Positions 1 to 8,287 of a stretch of DNA of 19,757 bases are shown in pieces. The position numbers and the translations under genes were made by a program. Position 1 is the stretch's first letter. Every line of letters begins with the position of its first letter. Below the pieces are notes generated by a model. It saw only the letters and a program-made list of their open reading frames with translations. It was not told the DNA's origin and did not search any database. This DNA is from Anianibacter sp965662745 (lineage in GTDB: Bacteria > Pseudomonadota > Alphaproteobacteria > Rhodobacterales > Rhodobacteraceae): positions 1 through 19,757 of the forward strand of contig CBFIJK010000063.1 of NCBI GenBank assembly GCA_965662745.1. The letters run 5' to 3'.

Positions 1-57
1 CATACCAAACCTGAACGGCGTCAGCTTTCTGCTTACGGACTTATTGCGAACAAATAA
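1..57 (+). CDS. Possible C-terminal tail of a gene truncated at the left edge
   Basis: Frame 1 is open from the first base to a TAA at 55-57 and would encode an 18-residue tail ending in GLIANK. It looks like ordinary soluble protein sequence, but an open stretch this short occurs often by chance, so the reading frame is only a suggestion. No function can be assigned. Confidence 0.2.
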   Translation, partial: HTKPERRQLSAYGLIANK

Positions 58-423
58 AATGATCCCGACCGAAAGCCTGTTCAACAGATGTCATGTTCCG
101 CCAATGACGCGCCGGTTGCTCGCGGCCTGCAATGCTGCAGGGTTGACAGTCTTGGCGACTGCAGGCCGTCGGTTACGGGCACGGACTCCTACACCACCCC
201 TGAGGACACTACCTCATGCCCCAGCGGAATTCGCCTCTGCGCGGTCCTTGGGAAAGACGCAAAGGTCGCAGCCGGTTGAGGTATTTCGGGGCTCTGTGAC
301 CGGCGCGCTTGCCCAACCTGAAACCGATTACTATCAATCCCAAGGACGGTCGCTATTACTAATAGGCGACCGGCGGCGGATCTGAAAGACCAGGGCATTC
401 AAGAGCAGGAATAGAGAAGACAG
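58..423. other. Non-coding or degenerate stretch upstream of the methyltransferase
   Basis: This 366-base stretch has short open frames on both strands. The longest is about 113 codons from 44, and it is Arg/Pro/Thr-rich with no recognisable motif, so it is not called as a gene. The only structured element seen is the hairpin at 347-372. A TTGACA hexamer lies near 143, but no good -10 box follows at 16-18 bases. The stretch may be the leader and promoter region of the gene at 424, or decayed coding DNA. Confidence 0.4.
347..372. other. Imperfect hairpin upstream of the methyltransferase gene
   Basis: The arms CGGTCGC (347-353) and GCGACCG (366-372) are perfect inverted repeats. They are extended by TATT (354-357) and AATA (361-364) with one bulged G at 365 and a three-base loop. 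No T-run follows on either strand, so this is not a standard intrinsic terminator. It sits about 50 bases before the start codon at 424 and could be a leader structure, a terminator for an upstream gene, or a protein-binding site. Confidence 0.35.
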
Positions 424-1083
424 ATGGAAACTGATCTTAGAGACGCATTCGAGAACAAGACCTGGGCGAAGGAGGGAAAATACCCGAGGTCCGGTGCGGG
501 CTCTACCCTCGAGGCGACGGAGGCGATCAGGAAAGAGCTGCCTGAAATGCTCAAACGCTTGGGCGTTCGCGTCTTTATCGACGCCCCTTGCGGTGATTTC
601 TTCTGGATGAGCAGTGTCGATCTGAGCGGCGTTCAGTATCTCGGCTTCGATATTTCCAGAGAGGTTATCGACGAGAACAAGAAAAAATTCCCCGATTTCT
701 CGTTCGAGCATGCCGATCTGACAAGCGACCTGTTTCCTGACTCAGATCTCATTTTGATCAGGGACTGCCTGTTTCATCTCAGGCATGAGACGAAGACCAA
801 GTTATTCGAGAACATCCTGAAGTCTGAGTTTCGGTATGTCCTAGTCACCATGAACCACGTCCTTGAGAACGTGGATCTGAGTGCGGACGGCGGATTTCAA
901 AAGTTCAATCCGTGTATCGATCCGTTCAATTTCTGTGAACCGCTTCAAATGCTGACAGAAACCGGCAATCTGAATCTCGATCCGAATTACCTGAGCACGT
1001 CGCGAGGAAGCTGGCAGCGGTCGTTGGGATTGTGGAGCCGGAAGCAGATTGAAGACTCATTGAAGAAAATGAGCGATAAATGA
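424..1083 (+). CDS. Class I SAM-dependent methyltransferase
   Basis: This 219-residue cytoplasmic protein has a Rossmann-type methyltransferase core. Motif I is seen as FIDAPCGDFFWM (about residues 51-62), the strand-2 acidic residue as GFDIS (D76), and a motif IV-like segment as IRDCLFHL (112-119). The N-terminal GAGSTLEAT at 24-32 is typical of this small family, in which DAPCGD precedes an aromatic pair. The family is known for SAM binding, but its acceptor is not fixed; a sugar or small metabolite is possible given the sugar transferase 58 bases downstream. The ATG at 424 has an AGAGAAG ribosome-binding site just upstream. The length is normal for a free-standing domain. GC is uneven: the 60 bases from 781 contain 27 G or C, well below the Mrp operon, which hints at horizontal transfer. 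The fold is fairly sure, the substrate unknown. Confidence 0.75.
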   Translation: METDLRDAFENKTWAKEGKYPRSGAGSTLEATEAIRKELPEMLKRLGVRVFIDAPCGDFFWMSSVDLSGVQYLGFDISREVIDENKKKFPDFSFEHADLTSDLFPDSDLILIRDCLFHLRHETKTKLFENILKSEFRYVLVTMNHVLENVDLSADGGFQKFNPCIDPFNFCEPLQMLTETGNLNLDPNYLSTSRGSWQRSLGLWSRKQIEDSLKKMSDK

Positions 1084-1141
1084 AAAGATGTTCCAGAATT
1101 TTGTCTCTTCAGAACAATACGATATCGAAGGATGATTCATA

Positions 1142-1951
1142 GTGATCTGTGCGTCTTTGTGGCTCGGAAAGAACCTGTCCTTTATAGAAAAGCTGTGCAT
1201 TCAATCCTTTTTGAACGCGGGACATCGCTATGTTCTCTATACAGATCTATCGTACGAAGACATGGCTTTGGATGTCGAGATACGCTCGCCCCTCGACATT
1301 GTAGATGAAATCCCGGCCGAGTTCGGCGCTGAAAACATCAGCCACGCCCAGTTCAGCGATTATTTCCGATACCGGATGTTGCACCAGACTGAATATGTCT
1401 GGGTCGATACCGATGTAATGTGTCTGAAGGCATATCCCTACTCAGAATATTTTCTTGGAAAATATCACATTGATCAGGTGAACAATTGCGTTCTGCGTCT
1501 TCCAAAAGACTCTGAAACGCTCGCGGATCTGATCAAGGCGACTGAAAGCGAACACCTCGCTGCGCCGCCCGCATTCTACACCTCGGCAGAGGCAAAAGAG
1601 CGGATCGCACACAAGCAAGAGCAGGGCCTACCTTTGCATGTGTCCGATCTGGATCATGAGGCATGGGGGCCGTTTGCCCTAACCCATTTTCTGCGTGAGA
1701 ATGACGAGTATCGTTTCGCGCTGGAGAAAGACAAGCTGGATCCCTTGCCGTCGTCCGACCTTCGGTCTCTTTTGAAGCACCCACGGAAGTTCGACTATGA
1801 CAGGATGCGGGATGCTTATTCGGTTCATTTCTACGGCACGAAACTTCGGCGCATCGTTGCCAGGCATGGCGGCGTTCCTAAACCCAACTCGGTTCTTGGC
1901 AGATGGTGCAGCCAGCACGGGATCGACCCGGCGGAGGCACCGGTAAGTTAA
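1142..1951 (+). CDS. DXD sugar transferase (Gly_transf_sug / GT32-like)
   Basis: This 269-residue protein transfers a sugar from a nucleotide donor, by family resemblance. The key block is SDYFRYRML followed by YVWVDTDVMCL, with the metal-binding D89-T90-D91. This is the arrangement seen in GT32 and related alpha-glycosyltransferases. The C-terminal HFYGTKLRR around 230 resembles the conserved H-x-[WYF] segment of the same group. No signal peptide or membrane segment is apparent, so it probably acts at the cytoplasmic face of the membrane. The start is GTG at 1142 with a GAAGGA box at 1127-1132; the ATG at 1132 is in another frame. It follows the methyltransferase by 58 bases with no obvious terminator, so the two are probably co-transcribed. 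It is AT-rich: 22 of 60 bases are G or C from 1441. The donor and acceptor cannot be read from sequence. Confidence 0.7.
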   Translation: MICASLWLGKNLSFIEKLCIQSFLNAGHRYVLYTDLSYEDMALDVEIRSPLDIVDEIPAEFGAENISHAQFSDYFRYRMLHQTEYVWVDTDVMCLKAYPYSEYFLGKYHIDQVNNCVLRLPKDSETLADLIKATESEHLAAPPAFYTSAEAKERIAHKQEQGLPLHVSDLDHEAWGPFALTHFLRENDEYRFALEKDKLDPLPSSDLRSLLKHPRKFDYDRMRDAYSVHFYGTKLRRIVARHGGVPKPNSVLGRWCSQHGIDPAEAPVS

Positions 1952-2367
1952 TAGACGGTAACGACGGCATCCGAGGTTCGGCCTTCAACCATGGCTGCAT
2001 TCAACGCGGGATCAGAGACATAGGATGTGGGCATTGCCTCGGGCGATTTGTCCTACTCGTTTCTGCTAAAGATTTCGATAAAATTGCCGCCAATACTAAA
2101 TAGCGCGCTGTGCAGAGCCCTGTGTGGCGGCATGCGTGCTTAAAACAAAGCGGAAGAGGTGGGGGCGTGCGATTTATGACGATGAGACCGAGGTCCCGCT
2201 TGAGTTTGAAGATTTCGATAGCGGAATTTCGCCCGGATCACCCGCGAGCTGCGCCATCTTCGCGCCGACAGCCCGCTTGCCCTGCGATCGACCCACAGAA
2301 CCGGAGTTCCGGCGATCCGGGTGCATTCGGGCATTGGTTTCCCCGGCTGACTGTGTAAATTCCGCCC
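1952..2367. other. Intergenic stretch before the Mrp operon with possible decayed coding sequence
   Basis: No intact gene is convincing in these 416 bases. Two short frames look protein-like. One starts GTG at 2124 and reads through an acidic segment (DDETEVPLEFEDFDSG). The other lies in a different frame from about 2222 to a TGA at 2348-2350 and contains ELRHLRADSPLALRSTHRTG. A single-base frameshift near 2225-2237 would join them, which suggests a small decayed gene, but neither part matches a family known to me. The 12-mer AAGATTTCGATA occurs at 2069-2080 and again at 2209-2220. The right end carries the probable mrpA promoter. No terminator for the gene ending at 1951 was found. Confidence 0.4.
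2334..2361 (+). promoter_or_regulatory. Candidate sigma-70-like promoter giving a leaderless mrpA transcript
   Basis: TTGGTT (2334-2339) and TAAATT (2356-2361) are separated by 16 bases and match the -35 and -10 consensus at 4 of 6 and 4 of 6 positions if TTGG is weighed leniently. Counting from the -10 places +1 at or beside 2368, the A of the mrpA ATG. No Shine-Dalgarno sequence precedes that ATG, and an in-frame TAA at 2356-2358 excludes a longer protein from a normal start codon. Together these suggest leaderless initiation. The hexamers alone are weak. Confidence 0.35.
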
Positions 2368-5247
2368 ATGTCATTGTTTCTTCTCGTCGCTCTTCCGTTC
2401 TTTGGCGCCTTGCTGCCCGGGCTCATGAATGGGGCCGGACGCTCGGCTTGCGCTGGCGTCACCTTTACCGTGTCGCTGGCGGCCTTTATCGGCCTCTTGA
2501 CGAACCTGCCGGCGGTTCTTGCCGGTGAGGTGGTCACGGCGCGGATCGACTGGATGCCGGAGCTGGGGCTGAACTTCACGCTGATGCTTGACGGCCTGGG
2601 GTTCTTCTTTGCGTTCCTGATCCTCGGCATCGGCCTTTTGATCATCACCTATGCGCGGCATTACCTGAGCCGTGACGACAACATGGGCGAGTTCTTCACC
2701 TATCTCCTTTTGTTTCAGGGCGCGATGGTGGGGATCGTTCTGAGCGATAACATCCTGCTTTTGCTAGTATTCTGGGAGCTGACCTCGCTTTCGTCCTTTC
2801 TGCTGATCGGGTATTGGAAGCATCTTCCCGAAGGCAGGCAGGGCGCACGCATGGCGCTGACGGTGACCGGGATGGGCGGGCTGGCGATGATCGGGGGGAT
2901 GCTGATCCTCGGCCAGATCGTCGGCAGCTATGACCTGAGCGTCATTTTGCAGAACCGCGACCTGATCCAGGCCGATCCGCTATACCTGCCCGCGCTGATC
3001 CTGATCCTCTTGGGCTGCTTCACGAAATCGGCGCAGTTTCCGTTCCACTTCTGGCTGCCCCACGCCATGGCCGCGCCGACGCCGGTCTCGGCCTACCTGC
3101 ATTCGGCCACCATGGTAAAGGCGGGCATCTTCCTGATGGCGCGCATGTGGCCGGTTCTTTCGGGCACGCCGGAATGGTTCGTGATCGTGACAACAGCCGG
3201 TCTGGTGACCATGGTCCTCGGCGCGGTGATCGCGCTCTTCAAACATGACCTGAAGGCGCTTCTGGCGTTCTCGACGGTCAGCCATCTGGGCCTCATCACC
3301 ATGCTCTTGGGGACCGGAACGGCATTTGGCGCGCTGGCGGCGGTGTTCCACATTCTCAATCACGCGACCTTCAAGGCGGCGCTGTTCATGTCGGCGGGCA
3401 TCGTCGATCACGAGGCGCATACCCGCGATATCCGCAGGCTGGGCGGTCTGCGCAAGCTGATGCCCGTGACCTTCACCATCGCGACGCTTGCGGCGCTGTC
3501 CATGGCCGGTATCCCGTTTCTCAACGGGTTCCTGTCGAAAGAGATGATGCTGGAAGAGGCGACACATACGGTTCTCTTCGACACGCCCTGGCTGGTGCCG
3601 GTGATGGCGACGGTCGGCTCGCTCTTCTCTGCGGCCTATTGCTTCCGTCTGATCGGGCACACGTTCCTTGGGCCGGTGCGCGACGATTATCCGCACAAAC
3701 CGCATGATCCCGGCTCGGGCATGTGGCTCCCGCCTGCGATCCTCGTGGTGCTGGTCGTGGTGATCGGTGTCGCGCCGTTCCTTGTGCAGGATTTCGTCTT
3801 CCTCGTCGCCAAGGCCGTGATCGGCGAGGTGGCGGAACTCGAGACGAAATACATCAAGATTTGGCATGGTCTTGTCCCCGCGCTCTTCCTGTCGATCATC
3901 GCGGTCGTGGGCGGACTGCTGCTGGTGCTGATCTTCAAGCCGCTCCTGAAGCTTTGGGATGCAGCGCCGCGCCCCGAGGCGAAGGTGATCTTCGACGCCG
4001 TTCTCGCCGCATCGGTCGGGCTGGCGCAGGGCCTGATCTTCCGGCTGCATAACGGGTCGTTTACCCGCTACGCGATGATCGGGTTCGTCGCGATCATCGC
4101 GGCCGGATACCACGCCTATGCGACGGGCACCGTTGGCGCGCCCACGCGGACCATGCAAGAGGCCGGCCCCGTTCCCATCGCGGGCTGGGCCATGCTGGTC
4201 GCGGCCACGTTGGGTCTTGTCGTCTTGCACCGCAATCGCTTGTTCTCGCTCATAATGATCGGCATCGTGGGCCTGATGGTGTCCATCGGGTTCGTCTATT
4301 TCAGCGCGCCGGATCTGGCGATGACGCAGTTCACCGTCGAGGTCGTGACGATCATCTTGCTGCTGCTCGCGCTGAATTTCCTGCCGAACCGGACACCGGT
4401 CGAAAGCTCGCTACTGCGCCGCACGCGCGACGCGGGGGTTGCCATCGCCGGCGGTCTGGCGACCTTCGGGCTGGCCTATCATTACCTTCTGCGCGATGCG
4501 GTCGCGACGCCGATCTCGGAATTTCACCTTGCCAATTCCTACAAGGGCGGCGGCGGCACCAATGTCGTCAACGTCATCCTCGTCGATTTCCGCGGTTTCG
4601 ACACCTATGGCGAGATTATCGTGCTGGGCATCGCCGCACTGCTGATCTACGCGCTGACCGAGACGCTGCTGGACGGGCCGGTGCGGCGGCGTCTTCTGAA
4701 CCGCGTGCCGGATCAGCCGCAATCGGGCGACCGGCATCCGATGATGATGGTCGTTCTGACCCGCGTCATCATGCCGGTGATCCTGCTGGTCGGCTTCTAC
4801 ATCTTTCTGCGCGGCCATAATGAGCCGGGCGGCGGCTTTATCGCGGGCCTGATCGTGTCGATCGCAGTGGTGATGCAGTACATGGCCAGCGGCTTCTCTT
4901 GGGCGTCCGCGCGGCTGCGATACCCCTATCACGGCGTGATCGGCGCCGGGGTTCTGATCGCAGGGCTTACGGGCATCGGATCGTGGTTCGTGTCACAGCC
5001 GTTCCTGACCTCGGCCTTCACCTATGTGCGCATCCCGCCCTTCAACGAGTTTGAACTGGCCACCGCCGCGCTCTTCGATCTGGGCGTGTTCCTCGCCGTA
5101 GTGGGCGCCGTGATGCTGTCGCTCGAAAGCTTCTCGCGCCTCGCACGGCGCGCGGATGTCGAAGCGTCCGAGCATCCCATGGATATCGACCCGTCTCGTG
5201 ACGATGCCGAAGCCGGTGCCGGACCCAAAGCGCAGGGGGAGGCGTGA
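2368..5247 (+). CDS. mrpA: Mrp Na+/H+ antiporter fused subunits A and B
   Basis: This 959-residue polytopic inner-membrane protein is the large subunit of the Mrp (Pha/Mnh) cation/proton antiporter, related to NuoL of complex I. The antiporter-type proton channel domain covers about residues 60-420. It has the membrane glutamate E137 in FWELTS, K220 in CFTKSAQFPFHFWLPHAM, and K251 in TMVKAGIFL, the buried charges used for proton transfer in this superfamily. The MrpA C-terminal region follows with SAPDLAMTQFTVE (646-658, E658). An MrpB domain starts at about 790 (GHNEPGGGF, 816-824), so A and B are one polypeptide, as in Sinorhizobium PhaAB (group 2). The last 40 residues are charged and probably cytosolic. 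An in-frame stop 12 bases upstream leaves ATG 2368 as the earliest normal start, with no ribosome-binding site. It heads a six-gene operon; its TGA is one base before the mrpC ATG. Confidence 0.97.
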   Translation: MSLFLLVALPFFGALLPGLMNGAGRSACAGVTFTVSLAAFIGLLTNLPAVLAGEVVTARIDWMPELGLNFTLMLDGLGFFFAFLILGIGLLIITYARHYLSRDDNMGEFFTYLLLFQGAMVGIVLSDNILLLLVFWELTSLSSFLLIGYWKHLPEGRQGARMALTVTGMGGLAMIGGMLILGQIVGSYDLSVILQNRDLIQADPLYLPALILILLGCFTKSAQFPFHFWLPHAMAAPTPVSAYLHSATMVKAGIFLMARMWPVLSGTPEWFVIVTTAGLVTMVLGAVIALFKHDLKALLAFSTVSHLGLITMLLGTGTAFGALAAVFHILNHATFKAALFMSAGIVDHEAHTRDIRRLGGLRKLMPVTFTIATLAALSMAGIPFLNGFLSKEMMLEEATHTVLFDTPWLVPVMATVGSLFSAAYCFRLIGHTFLGPVRDDYPHKPHDPGSGMWLPPAILVVLVVVIGVAPFLVQDFVFLVAKAVIGEVAELETKYIKIWHGLVPALFLSIIAVVGGLLLVLIFKPLLKLWDAAPRPEAKVIFDAVLAASVGLAQGLIFRLHNGSFTRYAMIGFVAIIAAGYHAYATGTVGAPTRTMQEAGPVPIAGWAMLVAATLGLVVLHRNRLFSLIMIGIVGLMVSIGFVYFSAPDLAMTQFTVEVVTIILLLLALNFLPNRTPVESSLLRRTRDAGVAIAGGLATFGLAYHYLLRDAVATPISEFHLANSYKGGGGTNVVNVILVDFRGFDTYGEIIVLGIAALLIYALTETLLDGPVRRRLLNRVPDQPQSGDRHPMMMVVLTRVIMPVILLVGFYIFLRGHNEPGGGFIAGLIVSIAVVMQYMASGFSWASARLRYPYHGVIGAGVLIAGLTGIGSWFVSQPFLTSAFTYVRIPPFNEFELATAALFDLGVFLAVVGAVMLSLESFSRLARRADVEASEHPMDIDPSRDDAEAGAGPKAQGEA

Positions 5248-5248
5248 T

Positions 5249-5599
5249 ATGGAACTGATCGTCGCCTCTGCCATCGGGGTTCTGACTGCTGCCGGGATAT
5301 ACCTCGTCCTGCGGCTGAGAACCTTTCCCGTCATCCTTGGGATCTCGTTGCTGACCTATGCGGTCAACGTGTTCCTGTTTGCATCCGGGCGGCTGACCGT
5401 CGGCGCGCCGCCGATCCTGACTGATGACGTGACGGCCTATACTGATCCGTTGCCGCAGGCGCTGGTGCTGACGGCCATCGTGATCTCGTTCGGTATGACG
5501 GCGGTGGTCGTCATGATCAGCCTCGGCGCATATCTCGGGTCCGATGACGACCATGTGGACGACCAGGCGGACCCCCAGACTTCGGACGAGCAATCATGA
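5249..5599 (+). CDS. mrpC: Mrp antiporter subunit C
   Basis: This 116-residue, three-helix membrane subunit is homologous to NuoK of complex I. The signature DPLPQALVLTAIVISFG (about 66-82) is diagnostic of MrpC. The acidic, soluble tail (DDDHVDDQ) is typical of the family. The start is ATG 5249, one base after the mrpA stop, with a strong GGGAGG box at 5236-5242. A longer in-frame reading from 5156 lies inside mrpA and lacks such a site, so it is not used. It works with MrpA, MrpD and the small subunits in the membrane; MrpC is not thought to transport alone. The gene overlaps mrpD by four bases (ATGA). Confidence 0.96.
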   Translation: MELIVASAIGVLTAAGIYLVLRLRTFPVILGISLLTYAVNVFLFASGRLTVGAPPILTDDVTAYTDPLPQALVLTAIVISFGMTAVVVMISLGAYLGSDDDHVDDQADPQTSDEQS

Positions 5600-7137
5600 G
5601 CCACTGGATCATCCTGCCCATCGTTCTTCCGGCGTTCCTTGCGCCCTTCATCGTGCTGGCTGCGCGCTATCACATCGGGATTCAGCGTGTCTTTTCTGTC
5701 GTCGGCGTTCTGGCGCTGATCGGTATCGCGGCGGGCCTCGCCTGGCAGGTGTCGGACGGCTCTGTCATGTATTATCGCCTTGGCGACTGGGCTGCGCCGT
5801 TCGGGATCGTCGTGGTGGCCGACAGGCTGTCGACGCTGATGGTGCTGCTGACCTCGGTCCTTGCGATCTTCGTGTTGCTTTATGCCATCGGGTCCGGCTG
5901 GGACAATCGCGGGCGGCATTTCCACGCTCTGTTCCAGTTCCAGCTTATGGGCATTCTTGGCGCGTTCCTGACCGGGGACCTTTTCAACCTCTTCGTCTTC
6001 TTCGAAGTGCTTCTCATCGCCTCATACGGCCTGATGATCCACGCGGGCGGCAATGATCGGCTGCGGGCTGGTGTGCAATACGTGCTGTTTAACCTGATCG
6101 GATCGACGCTGTTCCTGTTCGCACTCGGGTCGATCTATGCCGAGACGGGAACATTGAACATGGCCGATCTTGCGCAGCGTATGTCGCTGATCGGCGAGGA
6201 AACCGCAGGCATCCGCATCGCCGCCGTGCTGCTGCTGCTTGTCTTTGCCATCAAGGCCGCGCTTGTGCCGCTGCATTTCTGGCTGCCGTCAAGCTATGCC
6301 GAAGCGCCCGCGCCGGTTGCGGCGCTGTTTGCCATCATGACGAAGGTTGGCGCCTACGCAATCATCCGGGTCTACACGATGATCTTCCCGCCGGGGCAAG
6401 ACGCGACGAGCGGGCTTTACGATCTGTGGCTGCTGCCGGCGGCACTGGTGTCGCTGGCCATCGGGATGATCGGTGTGCTTGCGGCAAAGCGGCTCGACCG
6501 ACTGGTTGCCTATTCGATCATCGGCTCGATGGGCATGGTCCTTGTCGCGATCTCGCTGTTCACACCCGAAGGCATCGCTGCGGCGCTCTATTACATCGTT
6601 CATTCCACGCTGGCGGGCGCGATCCTGTTCCTGACTGCTGATCTGGTCCGCACCGGGCGCGGCAATGTCGACCTGTCTGCACAGCCGCCCATGGCGGGCA
6701 CCTATCTGACGGCGGGTCTGTTCTTTGCGGGGGCCATTGCAATGGCCGGTCTGCCGCCGCTGTCGGGGTTCCTTGGCAAGCTTCTCGTCCTTGACGCAGG
6801 GTTCGACTCTGACCTTGTCGTCTGGATTTGGGCTATCGTTCTGGCGTCGAGCCTCATCAGCGTGGTCGGCTTTGCCCGCGCGGGCAGTGTTGTCTTCTGG
6901 AAAGCGCACGGCACCAAGCCCCCGGAACAGCCCTTGGCCGACATAACGCGCCCCGCAACGCTCGCCTATGGCGCGGTCGGCGGGTTGTTCGCCATGCTCG
7001 TCCTGCACACGGTCTTTGCCGGGCAGGTCCATGCCTACACGACCGCGATGGCGGCAGAGCTGTTCGCACCCGACGCCTATATCTCGCTGGTGCTCGACAC
7101 GCCGGGCAAACTGAGCGAGCCGAAGGAGGGATACTGA
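5596..7137 (+). CDS. mrpD: Mrp antiporter subunit D
   Basis: This 513-residue proton-channel subunit is of the NuoN/NuoM type, with about fourteen hydrophobic segments. E137 lies in LFNLFVFFEVLL, K220 in VFAIKAALVPLHFWLP and K250 in IMTKVGAYA. The first two correspond closely in position to the glutamate and lysine known to be essential in Bacillus MrpD. No key residue appears to be missing and the length is normal. The ATG at 5596 overlaps the mrpC TGA, so translation is probably coupled. It forms the second large antiporter module of the complex beside MrpA. The last residues, rich in Lys/Glu/Pro, are cytosolic by inference. Confidence 0.97.
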   Translation: MSHWIILPIVLPAFLAPFIVLAARYHIGIQRVFSVVGVLALIGIAAGLAWQVSDGSVMYYRLGDWAAPFGIVVVADRLSTLMVLLTSVLAIFVLLYAIGSGWDNRGRHFHALFQFQLMGILGAFLTGDLFNLFVFFEVLLIASYGLMIHAGGNDRLRAGVQYVLFNLIGSTLFLFALGSIYAETGTLNMADLAQRMSLIGEETAGIRIAAVLLLLVFAIKAALVPLHFWLPSSYAEAPAPVAALFAIMTKVGAYAIIRVYTMIFPPGQDATSGLYDLWLLPAALVSLAIGMIGVLAAKRLDRLVAYSIIGSMGMVLVAISLFTPEGIAAALYYIVHSTLAGAILFLTADLVRTGRGNVDLSAQPPMAGTYLTAGLFFAGAIAMAGLPPLSGFLGKLLVLDAGFDSDLVVWIWAIVLASSLISVVGFARAGSVVFWKAHGTKPPEQPLADITRPATLAYGAVGGLFAMLVLHTVFAGQVHAYTTAMAAELFAPDAYISLVLDTPGKLSEPKEGY

Positions 7138-7138
7138 C

Positions 7139-7639
7139 ATGCTGCGCGCCTATCGTTGGCTGTTCCCGCATCCGTTTCTCACGCTCGTCCTGGCCGTGGT
7201 CTGGATCCTGTTGCAAAACCAGATCAGCGCCGGGATGGTCGTCTTTGGCCTGATCCTTGGCACGATCATCCCGCAGATGACGTCGATCTGGTGGCCCGAT
7301 ACCCCCAAGGGCTTTCGAATGGGAAAGATGGTCCTCTACACCCTGATGGTGATGTGGGATATCGTGATCGCGAACATCCAGGTGGTCCGGATTGTTCTTT
7401 TCGTTCCGAATTCCAAGCTGAAGCCCGCCTGGATCGTCGTCCCGCTGGACCTGAAACAGCCTGAAGCCATTACCGTGCTGGCGGGAACCATCACGCTGAC
7501 GCCTGGCACTGTGTCGGCCGATTTGTCGGATGAAGGGCACAGCCTGCTGGTTCATGTTCTGCATACCGACGATCCCGACGCCGAACGGGACGGGATCAAG
7601 ACCCGCTACGAACGCCGCCTTCTGGAGATCTTCGCATGA
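7139..7639 (+). CDS. mrpE: Mrp antiporter subunit E
   Basis: This 166-residue subunit belongs to the MnhE/PhaE family. Hydrophobic N-terminal segments are followed by KPAW (95-98) and the family hallmark ITLTPGTVS (118-126), with a soluble C-terminal half. The start is ATG 7139, one base after the mrpD TGA. The AAGGAGG at 7123-7129 is the strongest ribosome-binding site in the operon, lying inside the end of mrpD. MrpE has no complex I counterpart and is needed for full antiport in studied systems. The gene overlaps mrpF by four bases. Confidence 0.96.
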   Translation: MLRAYRWLFPHPFLTLVLAVVWILLQNQISAGMVVFGLILGTIIPQMTSIWWPDTPKGFRMGKMVLYTLMVMWDIVIANIQVVRIVLFVPNSKLKPAWIVVPLDLKQPEAITVLAGTITLTPGTVSADLSDEGHSLLVHVLHTDDPDAERDGIKTRYERRLLEIFA

Positions 7640-7923
7640 TGGACGCCGCAGCATTCTTTGATACCTCGCTCATCGTTGCGATGGTCGCGCTGATCGTCGG
7701 CCAACTTATGTGCATGACGCGACTTGTCATGGGGCCAACCGTGGGCGACCGGATCCTCGCGCTCGATACGATGGTGATCAACGCCATCGGCCTTGTCATC
7801 GCGCTTGGCATCCACCAAGGCGTCAAGGTCTATTTCGAGGTAGCGCTACTCGTCGCCATGCTCGGCTTTGTCTCGACCGTCGCGCTGGCGCGCTTCATCC
7901 TGAGAGGGGACATCATCGAATGA
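7636..7923 (+). CDS. mrpF: Mrp antiporter subunit F
   Basis: This 95-residue subunit has three hydrophobic helices. The conserved block TRLVMGPTVGDRILALD (28-44) carries R29, the GPT turn and D44, as expected for MrpF/PhaF. Two adjacent ATG codons (7636 and 7639) are possible; 7636 overlaps the mrpE stop as ATGATG. It is small, membrane-embedded and specific to the Mrp complex. Its stop overlaps the mrpG start (ATGA at 7920). Confidence 0.95.
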   Translation: MMDAAAFFDTSLIVAMVALIVGQLMCMTRLVMGPTVGDRILALDTMVINAIGLVIALGIHQGVKVYFEVALLVAMLGFVSTVALARFILRGDIIE

Positions 7924-8282
7924 CACTCTCGATTCTGGCGACATATGCGGCGGGCGTGGCGCTGCTGATCGGGGCGGGTTTCGTGCTGGTCGGTGCGATC
8001 GGCCTATTGAAATTCAACGATCCGATGACGCGGATGCACGCGCCCACCAAGGTCGGAACGCTGGGGATCGGCATGCTGCTTCTGGGCTCGATCCTCGCGA
8101 CGCTGGCCAAGGGTGAGACGTCGATGCACGAGCTGCTTATCATGGCGTTTCTCTTCGTGACCGCACCAGTGTCGGCGAATTTCATCGCCAAGGTCGCGAT
8201 TCACCGCCGCACCTGCGAGACCCCGCCATCACCGTTGCGGGACGACACCTGGTCGACCCTCGATACGCGCGACGCAGACTAG
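7920..8282 (+). CDS. mrpG: Mrp antiporter subunit G
   Basis: This 120-residue final subunit has three hydrophobic helices. KFNDPMTRMHAPTKVGTLG (31-49) with H40-A-P-T is the family signature, and VTAPVSA (80-86) is the conserved helix 3 motif. The C-terminal 25 residues are polar and extend past the usual end. ATG 7920 overlaps the mrpF stop, preceded by a GAGAGGGG ribosome-binding site. No intrinsic terminator was seen after 8282, so transcripts may run into the flippase gene 55 bases on. Confidence 0.95.
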   Translation: MTLSILATYAAGVALLIGAGFVLVGAIGLLKFNDPMTRMHAPTKVGTLGIGMLLLGSILATLAKGETSMHELLIMAFLFVTAPVSANFIAKVAIHRRTCETPPSPLRDDTWSTLDTRDAD

Positions 8283-8287
8283 CGCCG

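Noticed and set aside
2980..4230. 416-codon minus-strand open frame inside mrpA
   Set aside because: The product is extremely rich in Arg, His, Asp and Gln with no motif, the usual signature of the complement of a membrane-protein gene.
5156..5248. Longer N-terminus for mrpC from the ATG at 5156
   Set aside because: It would lie within mrpA, adds 31 residues not found in MrpC, and lacks a ribosome-binding site; ATG 5249 has GGGAGG and starts at the family N-terminus.
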